Source: Deltaproteobacteria bacterium
GTDB lineage: Bacteria; Myxococcota_A; UBA9042; DTJE01
Length of the DNA stretch: 38,156 nt
Reading direction: 5' to 3'
Assembly (NCBI GenBank): GCA_016875475.1
Contig: VGRB01000005.1
Coordinates: 1-38,156 of the forward strand
Shown: positions 8,094 to 16,800 of the stretch, piece by piece
How positions within the stretch are numbered: position 1 is the first letter of the stretch
Layout: every line of letters begins with the position of its first letter
The notes under the pieces: model-generated
What the model was told of the DNA's origin: nothing
The model's input: the letters and a program-made list of their open reading frames with translations, nothing else
Databases searched by the model: none
Made by a program: the position numbers and the translations under genes

Positions 8094-9772
8094 TCTCGAA
8101 GGTCGTGCTCAGGCGGTTCAAGCGGTTCGCGGAGGCGACGTTCGACGTCGGCGGCCACGTGGTGCTCGCCGGGCCGAACAACAGCGGCAAGACCACGCTT
8201 CTGCAGGCGATTGCCGCGTGGGCCCTGGCGCTCGGGCGCTGGAGGGGCCTCAACGACTTCAACCGGCGCCGTGGCGGGTTCGCGAAGGCGCCCGTGGCTC
8301 GACGGGACTTCTCCGCGGTGCCGCTCCGCGCCTTCGGCCATCTGTGGAACGACCTGAAATACCGGGGGGCGATCGAGATCGAGGTGACCGGGGAGCGCGG
8401 CTGGGCGATCCCGATGGAGTTCCTGCCGAACACCACGGAGCAGGTCTTCGTCCGGCCCTGTCCGAAGGTCGCGGACCTGAAGACCATCAAGGCGCACCTG
8501 AAGGATCCGTCGATCCTCCCGGTCGTGTTCATCCCCCCCATGACCGGCCTCGGCACCGAGGAGCCGGTCTATACGCGACCCAAGATCGACCAGCTCCTTG
8601 GCCAGGCCCGGACCGGGGAGGTGCTCCGGAACCTGCTCGTGGAGGCCCACGCGACCGAGGACGCGTGGCAGCGCCTGCAAGACTCGGTCGGCCGGCTCTT
8701 CCGGTACGAGATGGCACCGCCTGATCCTCGCGGCGCCAACATCGTTGCCGAATACCGGACGCGGCCGGGCGGGCCGCTGCTCGACGTCGCGAGCGCCGGG
8801 AGCGGCTTCCAGCAGGTCCTGATGCTGCTCGCGTTCCTGCACACGCGCCGGGGCGCGGTCCTCCTGCTGGACGAGCCGGACGCGCACCTCCACGTCATCC
8901 TCCAGGACGCGATCTACAACGAGTTGCGGGGCGTCGCGCAGTGCTACGGGTCCCAGCTCGTCATCGCGACGCACTCCGAGGTCATCGTCAACGCGGTCGA
9001 GCCGCGCATGATCTGCGCGCTCCTCGACAAGCCGGTGCGCCTGGCGTGTCAGGACGATCGCAACCGCCTGATCCTTTCGCTCAAGGTGCTGACCAACGAG
9101 GACGTCCTCCTGGCGATGAACGCGAGGGGGGTCCTCTACCTCGAGGACCGCACGGACTTCGAGATCCTGCGGGCCTGGGCGAAGACGCTCCGCCACCCGG
9201 CGTACGAGTTGTTGACCACGCGCCTCATGTGGAAGAAGACAGTCATCCAGGCCCGCGACGACGCGAAGGGCATGCAGTCGAGAGACCATTTCGCCGCGCT
9301 CCGGCTCGTGCACGACGGCTTCCGCGGAGTCGAGCTGGTCGACGGTGACGGTCACCCCGATCTCGCGACCAGCGACGTGGGCGACGGGCCGATGACGCGC
9401 CTCCGGTGGCGCCGGTACGAGATCGAGAGCTACCTGCTCCATCCTGCCGCGCTCGAGCGGTTCGTGAGACTCATGGTGGGCGAGGGAGCGGCGGCGCTCG
9501 CGATCGAGGAGATGCGGGTCGCGCTCCGACGGGAGTTCCGCGAGGCCGTCGATGCCCTTGGCGCTCCGGAGGACCGCCATCCGCTTCTCGAGGCACTGCT
9601 TCAGATGAAGAAGGCCCGGACCTCGCTGCTTCCGCCCATCCTCGAGGCGGCCGGCATTGTCGGGTTCGACTACACGCGGTATTTCGAGATTGCGGAGGGA
9701 ATGCTTCCCGAGGAGATCCACCCCGAGGTGATCGAGAAGCTCGACGCCATCGTGAAGGCGTTCCCGCCATGA
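8090..9772 (+). CDS. OLD-like AAA ATPase with TOPRIM-like C-terminal domain
   Basis: MISKVVLRRFKRF, Walker A LAGPNNSGKTTLLQAI, Walker B VLLLDEPDAHLH, H-loop VIATHSEVI, then GVLYLEDRTDFEIL and ELVDGDGHPD (TOPRIM-like acidic motifs). ATGA overlap with mod. Confidence 0.8.
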   Translation: MISKVVLRRFKRFAEATFDVGGHVVLAGPNNSGKTTLLQAIAAWALALGRWRGLNDFNRRRGGFAKAPVARRDFSAVPLRAFGHLWNDLKYRGAIEIEVTGERGWAIPMEFLPNTTEQVFVRPCPKVADLKTIKAHLKDPSILPVVFIPPMTGLGTEEPVYTRPKIDQLLGQARTGEVLRNLLVEAHATEDAWQRLQDSVGRLFRYEMAPPDPRGANIVAEYRTRPGGPLLDVASAGSGFQQVLMLLAFLHTRRGAVLLLDEPDAHLHVILQDAIYNELRGVAQCYGSQLVIATHSEVIVNAVEPRMICALLDKPVRLACQDDRNRLILSLKVLTNEDVLLAMNARGVLYLEDRTDFEILRAWAKTLRHPAYELLTTRLMWKKTVIQARDDAKGMQSRDHFAALRLVHDGFRGVELVDGDGHPDLATSDVGDGPMTRLRWRRYEIESYLLHPAALERFVRLMVGEGAAALAIEEMRVALRREFREAVDALGAPEDRHPLLEALLQMKKARTSLLPPILEAAGIVGFDYTRYFEIAEGMLPEEIHPEVIEKLDAIVKAFPP

Positions 9773-12700
9773 TCGACTTCGAGGTCCCGCAGCCGATCCT
9801 GAACTCGCCGTTCGGCGAGCCGCGGCACTACTGGCGCATCGTCGAGGGGCGGAGCCCGGAGCGCGTGGAAGGGCGCCGTCCTCCCATCTACTTCTACCGG
9901 CCTCCGGGCCGCGACGCATCCGCCGGGAGGGGGGGCTCGACCGGCACCGCGATCGAGATGAAGCTGGTCTCGCGGATCCGCGCGCGGCTCGCGGCCTGGC
10001 GCGAGGAAGGCTACCCGGGAGTCAGCCGCACCACGCTGGAGCTGCTCCGCTACTGGCGGCGCGAGGGACGCGAGTTCCGCCTGTTCTTCGCGCAGCTCGA
10101 GGCTGCCGAGGCGGTTCTGTTCCTGACCGAGGCGCGGTCCGACTTCCTGCAAGGGGTGGAAGTCCCCCCCGACATGCCCCCCGACGGGCACGAGCCGGGG
10201 ACCGCGGGGTTCCGGCGGTACGCGTGCAAGATGGCCACCGGCAGCGGCAAGACGATGGTCATGGGGATGCTTGCGGCGTGGAGCATCCTGAACAAGGTCA
10301 ACGATCGCGCGGACGCGAGGTTCTCGGACGTCGTGCTCGTGGTGTGCCCGAACGTCACGATCCGCAACCGGCTCCAGGAGTTGCGCCCGGAGACCGGGGA
10401 AGCGAGCCTGTACCGGCGTCGGGACCTTGTCCCCCCTCACCTGATGCCCGACCTGAACAGGGGACGGGTGCTGGTGACCAACTGGCACGTTTTCGAGCCG
10501 CAGCCGGTGCAGGTGGGGGGCGTTGCCGCGAAGGTGGCGAAGGCCGGCGTCGAGAGGCGGCAGCGCGAGGTCATCACGATCGGGCCGAAGACGACGACCG
10601 CACGCGGGCGGAGGTACCTCACCGTCGAGGACTTCGAACGGCAGGTCGCCGCGGGCATGCTCGCGGTGGTCGACGAGGAGCGGGACGTCGCGGGGAGCCT
10701 GCACCGGGTCACGGTCGACTCGGTCCGCTACGTGGAGAGCGATGCCTCGGTCGTTGCCCGGGTCCTCGGTCGGGAGGTGGGCGGCAAACAGAACGTCCTC
10801 GTGTTCAACGACGAGGCGCACCACGCGTACCGGATCCGCCGGGACGAGCCGGAAGGGCCGGACGAGGCCGACCTGTTCGGGGACGAGGGCGAGACGGCCG
10901 ATTTCGTGGCCGAAGCCACGGTCTGGGTGGACGGCCTCGATCGGATCCACCGGCTCCGCGGGATCAACTTCTGCGTCGACCTGTCCGCGACACCGTACTA
11001 CCTTGCCCGGGTCGGACAGGACACGAACCGGACGTTCCCATGGGTCGTCAGCGATTTCGGCCTGATCGACGCCATCGAGTCCGGGCTCGTGAAGATCCCG
11101 CAACTCGCGGTCAGGGACACGACCGGCGCGCAGATCCCGGGCTACTTCAACATCTGGCGGTGGATCCTCCCGCAGTTGTCGCCCGCGGAGCGCGGCGGCA
11201 CGAAGAGCGGCGCGAAACCCGAGGCCGTCCTGAAGTGGGCTGCCACTCCGATCGCGATGCTCGGCGGGTTGTGGGACGAGTTGCGGGCGCACTGGGCGGC
11301 GACGCGAAGCGAGGGCGGCACGCCGCCGGTCTTCATCCTGGTCTGCAAGGACACGCGTCTGGCGAGCGTCGTCTTCGACTGGCTCGCCAACGACCAGCCG
11401 CCGCACGGGATCCCCCGGTCCGGCCTCGACGAGCTGAAGAACACGAACGGGAGCGTCCGCACGATCCGCGTGGACTCGAAGGTGGTGTCGGAGACGGACA
11501 CGGAACAGGCGAAGAGCGACGAGACGGCCTGGATGCGCACCACCCTCGACACGGTGGGGCGCGCGAAATGGCCCACGGACCTGCTGGACCGGCCGATCCG
11601 TCCGGACGGCTTCGAGGCGCTCGCCGCCCGGCTCGATCGGCCTCTGCATCCGCCGGGCCGGGACATCCGCTGCATCGTCAGCGTCGGCATGCTGACGGAG
11701 GGCTGGGACTGCAACACCGTGACGCACATCGTCGGGCTCAGGCCGTTCATGTCGCAGTTGCTCTGCGAACAGGTCGTCGGAAGGGGCCTTCGGCGCACCT
11801 CGTACGAGGTCGGCGCGGACGGCCTTCTGACGGAGGAGGTCGCGAAGGTCTTCGGCGTCCCGTTCGAGGTGATCCCGTTCAAGGAGAACCCTCACGGCAA
11901 GGCCCCGCCGCCCGAACTGCGCCACCACGTGCGCGCGCTTCCCGAGCGCGCCGGGCTCCGGATCGACTTCCCTCGCGTCGAGGGCTACCGGCAGGCGATC
12001 CGCGACCGCGTTGTGGTGGACTGGGACGCGATCGCGCCGGTGACACTCGACCCGTTCCGGATCCCCCCCGAGGTCGAGATGAAGGCGGGGCTGCCGACGA
12101 ACCAGGGCCGCCACGGCCTGACCGGCCCCGGCCGCCTGGAACGGGTGGACCTCAGTCCGTATCGCGCCGGCCGCCGCGTGCAGGAACTCGAGTTCGAGCT
12201 TGCCCGCGACCTGACCGCCCAGTTCGCGACGAGGACTGGCTGCCAGGTGCCCCGGCACCGGCTGTTCCCGCAGATGCGCACGGTCGTGCACCGGTTCCTG
12301 GGCGAGTGCGTGCGGCCGATCGAGCCGGCCTGCACGCTCGATGCGTTCCTGTCACCGTACTACGGATGGGTGATGGAGCGACTGGTCGAGGCCATCCGGC
12401 CGGACACGAATGCGGGCGAGGCGCCCGAGCTGCCGCGCTACGAGACGCACCGGCCTTCCGGCTCGACGGCCGACGTCAGCTTCTGGACGACCCGGGACGT
12501 GCGCGAGGTCGTGCACAGCCATCTGAATTGCGCGGTGATGGACACGACCCGCTGGGAACAGAGCGCGTCCTACCTGATCGACTCGAGCCCGCTCGTGGAA
12601 TCCTTCGCGAAGAACGCCGGACTCGGTCTCGCGATCCCGTACCTTCACGACGACCAGTCGCACGACTACGTGCCGGACTTCATCGTCCGGCTTCGCGGCG

Positions 12701-12891
12701 ACCCGCAGGTCCACCTGATCCTCGAGACCAAGGGCTACGACCAGCGCGCCGAGATCAAGGAACAGGCGGCGAAGCGCTGGGTCCGGGCGGTGAACGCCGA
12801 CGGCCAGTACGGGACCTGGAGGTACGCTGTCGCCCGGCGGATCGGGGACATCCCCGTGCTGCTCCGCGAAGCGAGCAGCGCCCCCGTCTGA
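9769..12891 (+). CDS. type III-like restriction helicase-endonuclease (Res)
   Basis: Walker A MATGSGKTMVMGM, DEAH box VFNDEAHHAYR, motif VI EQVVGRGLRR, C-terminal PD-(D/E)XK YVPDFIVRLRGDPQVHLILETKGYD. N-terminus PQPILNSPFGEPRHYW. ATGA overlap with the ATPase. Confidence 0.85.
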   Translation: MIDFEVPQPILNSPFGEPRHYWRIVEGRSPERVEGRRPPIYFYRPPGRDASAGRGGSTGTAIEMKLVSRIRARLAAWREEGYPGVSRTTLELLRYWRREGREFRLFFAQLEAAEAVLFLTEARSDFLQGVEVPPDMPPDGHEPGTAGFRRYACKMATGSGKTMVMGMLAAWSILNKVNDRADARFSDVVLVVCPNVTIRNRLQELRPETGEASLYRRRDLVPPHLMPDLNRGRVLVTNWHVFEPQPVQVGGVAAKVAKAGVERRQREVITIGPKTTTARGRRYLTVEDFERQVAAGMLAVVDEERDVAGSLHRVTVDSVRYVESDASVVARVLGREVGGKQNVLVFNDEAHHAYRIRRDEPEGPDEADLFGDEGETADFVAEATVWVDGLDRIHRLRGINFCVDLSATPYYLARVGQDTNRTFPWVVSDFGLIDAIESGLVKIPQLAVRDTTGAQIPGYFNIWRWILPQLSPAERGGTKSGAKPEAVLKWAATPIAMLGGLWDELRAHWAATRSEGGTPPVFILVCKDTRLASVVFDWLANDQPPHGIPRSGLDELKNTNGSVRTIRVDSKVVSETDTEQAKSDETAWMRTTLDTVGRAKWPTDLLDRPIRPDGFEALAARLDRPLHPPGRDIRCIVSVGMLTEGWDCNTVTHIVGLRPFMSQLLCEQVVGRGLRRTSYEVGADGLLTEEVAKVFGVPFEVIPFKENPHGKAPPPELRHHVRALPERAGLRIDFPRVEGYRQAIRDRVVVDWDAIAPVTLDPFRIPPEVEMKAGLPTNQGRHGLTGPGRLERVDLSPYRAGRRVQELEFELARDLTAQFATRTGCQVPRHRLFPQMRTVVHRFLGECVRPIEPACTLDAFLSPYYGWVMERLVEAIRPDTNAGEAPELPRYETHRPSGSTADVSFWTTRDVREVVHSHLNCAVMDTTRWEQSASYLIDSSPLVESFAKNAGLGLAIPYLHDDQSHDYVPDFIVRLRGDPQVHLILETKGYDQRAEIKEQAAKRWVRAVNADGQYGTWRYAVARRIGDIPVLLREASSAPV

Positions 12892-13056
12892 TCTGCTTCC
12901 GCGTCGTTCCTTCGCGCCGCGCGACGGATATCATGCGGCCTCCCGAAGGATCTGCTTGAGGGTGGCTGACCGCAGGGCGAAGAGGGCCGCGGTGATCTCA
13001 TTGGGTTGACGCGACGGCGCAGAGGGCGCACACGGAGACCGGGCGCAGGACGGTCC

Positions 13057-16000
13057 TCACGGCTGCGGGACGAGGTCGAAATCGATCGTCGGCGGCGCCA
13101 GCACGGACACGGCGCCGGGGCCGCCGAGCACACCGGCCCGCGGGTCGGCCGTGCCGCCGACCACGAGGACGGTGTCGTCCGGGAGCAGGACCGCGGCGTG
13201 CCCCACCCGGACCAGGTCCGGGGCCGCGATCGGGATCTCCACCTGCGCGGCCGGGGCCGGGTCGAAGTCCAGCGCGCACGCGGTCGCGACGCCGCCGGCG
13301 AAGTCGGTGAGCCCGCCCACCAGCGTGACCGAATGGCCTTCCCCCCCGGCGGTCGCGGTGTGCAGGACGCGGGCGGCGCACGGGGCATCGACCGGCGCCA
13401 TCTCGGCCTCGAGGGCCAGGTAGGCCATCCTCAGCGCCTTGCCTGCCGGGGGATCGAGCTTCCAGCCCCCGAGTCCGGATCCGGCGGCGAGTCCCGATCC
13501 GCCCGCGATCAGCACGCGGGACGCGCCCACGTCCGTCGCGGTCGCGAAGTAGCGCGTCGCCCCGAGGCTTCCCTCCGCGAACGCGCCGAGCACGCCTTGC
13601 GCCTGGCGGGACGACTGCCGGAACACGTCGTAGGTCCCGGCCCTGTCGCCTCCCACAAGCACGACCTGGGACAGGCCGAGCGAGGCCGGCGCGACCGCCG
13701 CCCAGGCCGGCGCCACCCGCTGGAAGGACAGGTAAGGTCCCTCCGGGAGCAGGCCGCCCGCGCCCTCGTTCGCCCACGGCGCCCACAGATCGCACCTCCG
13801 GTAGCCCGCGTCCGGGTCCACGGGCAGGGTACCGCCGCCCGCGACCAGCACGGACCCGTCCGCGAGCGGGATCGCGGACGCGAACGCGCGCCCGAGCCGC
13901 ATCGCGTCGGGCTCGCCGTCCGTCCGGGCCGGCGCGGCGAACGTCGCCGTGGCCACGTCGAAGACCTCGTACGACGCGATCGAGTCCGCGCCGTCCCAGG
14001 CGAGCGGGAAGGCCCCGTCCTTCAGGAACCGGACGGATCGCGAGCCGCCGAACAGGAGGACCCGGCCGCCGCCCGGACCCGGGACGAACACGGCCGCGTG
14101 CGCCGCGCGGCCCTCGGCCATGCGGGACTCCACGGGGACGAACGCCCGGGTCACGGGGTCGTAGAGGAACGCGGCATCCGACGGGTGGTCCCACACGTTC
14201 GCGGGATCGCCGGGCGTGGCGGCCGTGAAGCCGCCCGTGACCAGGACCCTTCCGTCCCCGAGCCGGACCGCGGACGGGAACGCCCGGCCGGTCAGCTCCG
14301 CCGGGGGGGGGATCGGCGTGGAAGTCCCGACCCGCCAGAGCGTCAGGTCGAGCGGCGTGGTCCCGCGGGGGACGGCGAGGTCGCGCCTCCGCGCGATCCA
14401 CTTCGGCGTCGGGCTGTCCGTGGTCCGGCCGAGCACCGTGACCGTGACGTCGGGCCGCGCCGGGACGCCAGGGAGGTCGAGTTCGTCGCACGCCTGTTCC
14501 TCGCGCCGGGCGACCTCCTCGTGGTACCCGGTCAGCGGCCGGGGCGCGGTCGCGACGGCGGTGCAGACCTCGGGCCCCGCCTCCTCCCCGAGCCGGTGCA
14601 GCCGGATGGACAGGGTGCCGGTCGCCCTGGTCGCGACCGACGGGGTCGCGGGGCAGATCCCGACCCGCTCGCCGGCCTGGAGGGCGCGCGAAAGCCGGAT
14701 CGCGTTCTCCAGGTGGAGCCCCGTGGTGAGCGCCGCCGGGCACCCCGGGTCCTCGATCAGGTCGTAGTCCCCCGCGGTCCCGTCCGTCCCCCCCGCGGCC
14801 ATCGCGTGCCAGAGGCCGTCGGTCCCGACGCGGTAGACGCGCAGGCCCCGGTCGGGCCAGAGCGTGCCGGGCACGCAGGCGGACGGGCCGGACGCGGCGG
14901 CGGCGGCGCGCGCCAGGTCGACCGCCCCGGCCGTGAGGGGGCCGTCCCCGCAGATGTTGCCGGTGCGCCCGTTCGGGCCGAACGCGCGGGCCACCTCCAT
15001 GTAGCGCGCCCCGAGGTCGGCCTTGCCGCGCTCGCTCGCGCAGACGTAGGTCAGCGGCGAGTAGGCGGTGGGCTGCGGGAGACACTTGCAGTCCCGGAAG
15101 CGCCGGCGGACCCGGTCCTCCTCGCCCGCGGGCACGGGTGACGTCGGGGTCCCGGCGACCGCGTCCCCCATGGTCGCGGCATACAGGACCCGCGCCGGGT
15201 CGGGCTTGAGCGTCTTCAGCCGGTTCGCCGCCTCGCCGGTCGGGACGAGCGGCCCGGGCGCCTTCCCGCACGTGCCGTCCGACAGGCAGCCGTCGTGGTC
15301 CGCGAGGCAGCCGCACGTGCCGTACTGCTCGGCCTTGACCGCCCCGTCCGTGGACGAGCAGTCCTCGCCGTCCGACACGAGCACCACGAGCAGGGTCGCG
15401 TCCGGCCGGTGGAACTCCCGCGCCTGCCCGGCGTTCTCGCCGGCCGGGTCGAGCGCCATCCAGGCGGCCCGCAGTCCCTGGTAGTGGCCGCCGCACGGGC
15501 TCCAGTGCGCGCCCACCATCTCCATGCAGGAGAACAGGCGTTCGGCCACCCGGCGCCGGAGGGCGTCGTCATCCAGGCCGCTCCACCGCGGGTCCCCGGC
15601 CCAGGAGCCCTCTTTCCATTTCCCGACCCACGTCGCCACGGCCTCGGCGTCGAGGACCTTCGGGCCCTCCTCGGCGGGGGGGCAGGAGGCGGTCGGAGGA
15701 GGGAGAAGGCAGCCGGCGTGGGAGTAGTCGCCGCCCTTGTAGAGGCAGCGGTAGGACGGCTTCCCCTGGTCCGCGATGCACACGTCCCCGCAGCGGGGGG
15801 CCGGGTCGCAGACGAGCGTGCACAGGAAGTCCTGCCTCGGGAAGTTCGCGCCGGCGTATCCCTTCGCCGGGTCGCCAGGGTACGTGCAAGTCGGGTGGCA
15901 CTCGGACGCCGAGCACACGCGGCCGCACCGCTCCTCGTCGAACAGGTAGTCGCGGCAGCGCGCGAGGCAGTCTCCGGGGGGCTCGCACCCGTCGGGGCAG

Positions 16001-16677
16001 CCGTCCGCCGGGACGCCGAACACGCGGGCGCAGGCGGCGGGTGCGGCGGCCTTGTCGCACTTGTAGCGGCATTGCGAGTTCACCACGAACAGGACGTCGC
16101 CCTCGTACGGATCGTCGCCATGGACGGCCGGTTTGTCGCAGGAGTACAGGAACTTCGCCGGCTTGTCCTCGCAGACCCAGTTCTGCGGGTCCAGGCCCGC
16201 CAGCTCGGGCCGGTCGGCGCAGTCGTCCGTCCCGTCGGTGCGCTTCACGCACGGGAGCACGCGCTTCTCCACGCATTTCGGGGAGATGTCGTTGTCCATC
16301 AAGGGCGAATACACGAACTTGCCGCGCACGTGCGGCTTGTCCTTCGGGCACACATCCTGGGTCGTGATCGCGAGGCGCAGGTCCACCGGCCCGGCCTCCT
16401 CGATCGCGGACAGGAAGCCGGGGAACTCGGCCGCGAGCTGGTGCCGTTCCGGGCACATCGATGTGGATGCGTCCACCATCCAGAGGACGTCGAGCTTGAA
16501 CGGCCGCGGCTCGGGGTCCGCCGGCACGCACGCGGGATCGGGGGGGCCGTCGAGGACGCCCGGCGTGCCGCCGCCGTCGGGCGCGTCCGCCCCGCCGGAC
16601 GAGCACCCTGCAACCGCCCGGATCGCCGCCAGGATCGCCGCCAGGATCGCGACCGCAGGAACCCGGATCCGCCGCAT
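13057..16677 (-). CDS. large secreted lipoprotein with vWA-like region, Cys-rich segment and C-terminal Kelch-like repeats
   Basis: Signal peptide with lipobox-like AVAGCSSGG, DVLWMVDASTSM and LLVVLVSDGEDCSS (vWA-like), many Cys residues, repeated GRVLVTGG / GGRVLLFGG / GSVLVAGGG (Kelch-like). Confidence 0.75.
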   Translation of the reverse strand: MRRIRVPAVAILAAILAAIRAVAGCSSGGADAPDGGGTPGVLDGPPDPACVPADPEPRPFKLDVLWMVDASTSMCPERHQLAAEFPGFLSAIEEAGPVDLRLAITTQDVCPKDKPHVRGKFVYSPLMDNDISPKCVEKRVLPCVKRTDGTDDCADRPELAGLDPQNWVCEDKPAKFLYSCDKPAVHGDDPYEGDVLFVVNSQCRYKCDKAAAPAACARVFGVPADGCPDGCEPPGDCLARCRDYLFDEERCGRVCSASECHPTCTYPGDPAKGYAGANFPRQDFLCTLVCDPAPRCGDVCIADQGKPSYRCLYKGGDYSHAGCLLPPPTASCPPAEEGPKVLDAEAVATWVGKWKEGSWAGDPRWSGLDDDALRRRVAERLFSCMEMVGAHWSPCGGHYQGLRAAWMALDPAGENAGQAREFHRPDATLLVVLVSDGEDCSSTDGAVKAEQYGTCGCLADHDGCLSDGTCGKAPGPLVPTGEAANRLKTLKPDPARVLYAATMGDAVAGTPTSPVPAGEEDRVRRRFRDCKCLPQPTAYSPLTYVCASERGKADLGARYMEVARAFGPNGRTGNICGDGPLTAGAVDLARAAAAASGPSACVPGTLWPDRGLRVYRVGTDGLWHAMAAGGTDGTAGDYDLIEDPGCPAALTTGLHLENAIRLSRALQAGERVGICPATPSVATRATGTLSIRLHRLGEEAGPEVCTAVATAPRPLTGYHEEVARREEQACDELDLPGVPARPDVTVTVLGRTTDSPTPKWIARRRDLAVPRGTTPLDLTLWRVGTSTPIPPPAELTGRAFPSAVRLGDGRVLVTGGFTAATPGDPANVWDHPSDAAFLYDPVTRAFVPVESRMAEGRAAHAAVFVPGPGGGRVLLFGGSRSVRFLKDGAFPLAWDGADSIASYEVFDVATATFAAPARTDGEPDAMRLGRAFASAIPLADGSVLVAGGGTLPVDPDAGYRRCDLWAPWANEGAGGLLPEGPYLSFQRVAPAWAAVAPASLGLSQVVLVGGDRAGTYDVFRQSSRQAQGVLGAFAEGSLGATRYFATATDVGASRVLIAGGSGLAAGSGLGGWKLDPPAGKALRMAYLALEAEMAPVDAPCAARVLHTATAGGEGHSVTLVGGLTDFAGGVATACALDFDPAPAAQVEIPIAAPDLVRVGHAAVLLPDDTVLVVGGTADPRAGVLGGPGAVSVLAPPTIDFDLVPQP
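16620..16651 (-). repeat. short 12-bp tandem repeat in the signal peptide of the lipoprotein
   Basis: ggatcgccgcca repeated twice plus a partial copy, encoding AAILAAILAAI. Confidence 0.7.
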
Positions 16678-16783
16678 GGCGCCCTCCAGTTCTGCCCCCC
16701 GCCGGGAACCCGATGTTCCCCCGTCCCCCCCGTCCCGTCAACCGGGGCAGCCTGGGGGAGCGCGAGCGCCTTCTCGGCCGTTG

Positions 16784-16792
16784 TGGTACGGT
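16784..16792 (+). promoter_or_regulatory. putative extended -10 promoter TGGTACGGT upstream of the SNF2 gene
   Basis: TGG-TACGGT ending 8 nt before the ATG at 16801; would imply a leaderless or near-leaderless mRNA. Confidence 0.25.
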
Positions 16793-16800
16793 TCGCGCCC

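Noticed and set aside
9670-12291. 873-aa minus-strand ORF and the parallel 911-aa plus-strand ORF over the first Res
   Set aside because: Both are compositional shadows. Only the 9769 frame shows helicase and nuclease motifs.
12930-13010. Minus-strand fragment NEITAALFALRSATLKQILREAA* between Res and the Kelch lipoprotein
   Set aside because: Looks coding-like but is only about 23 residues long with no start or recognisable family; too short to support as a feature.
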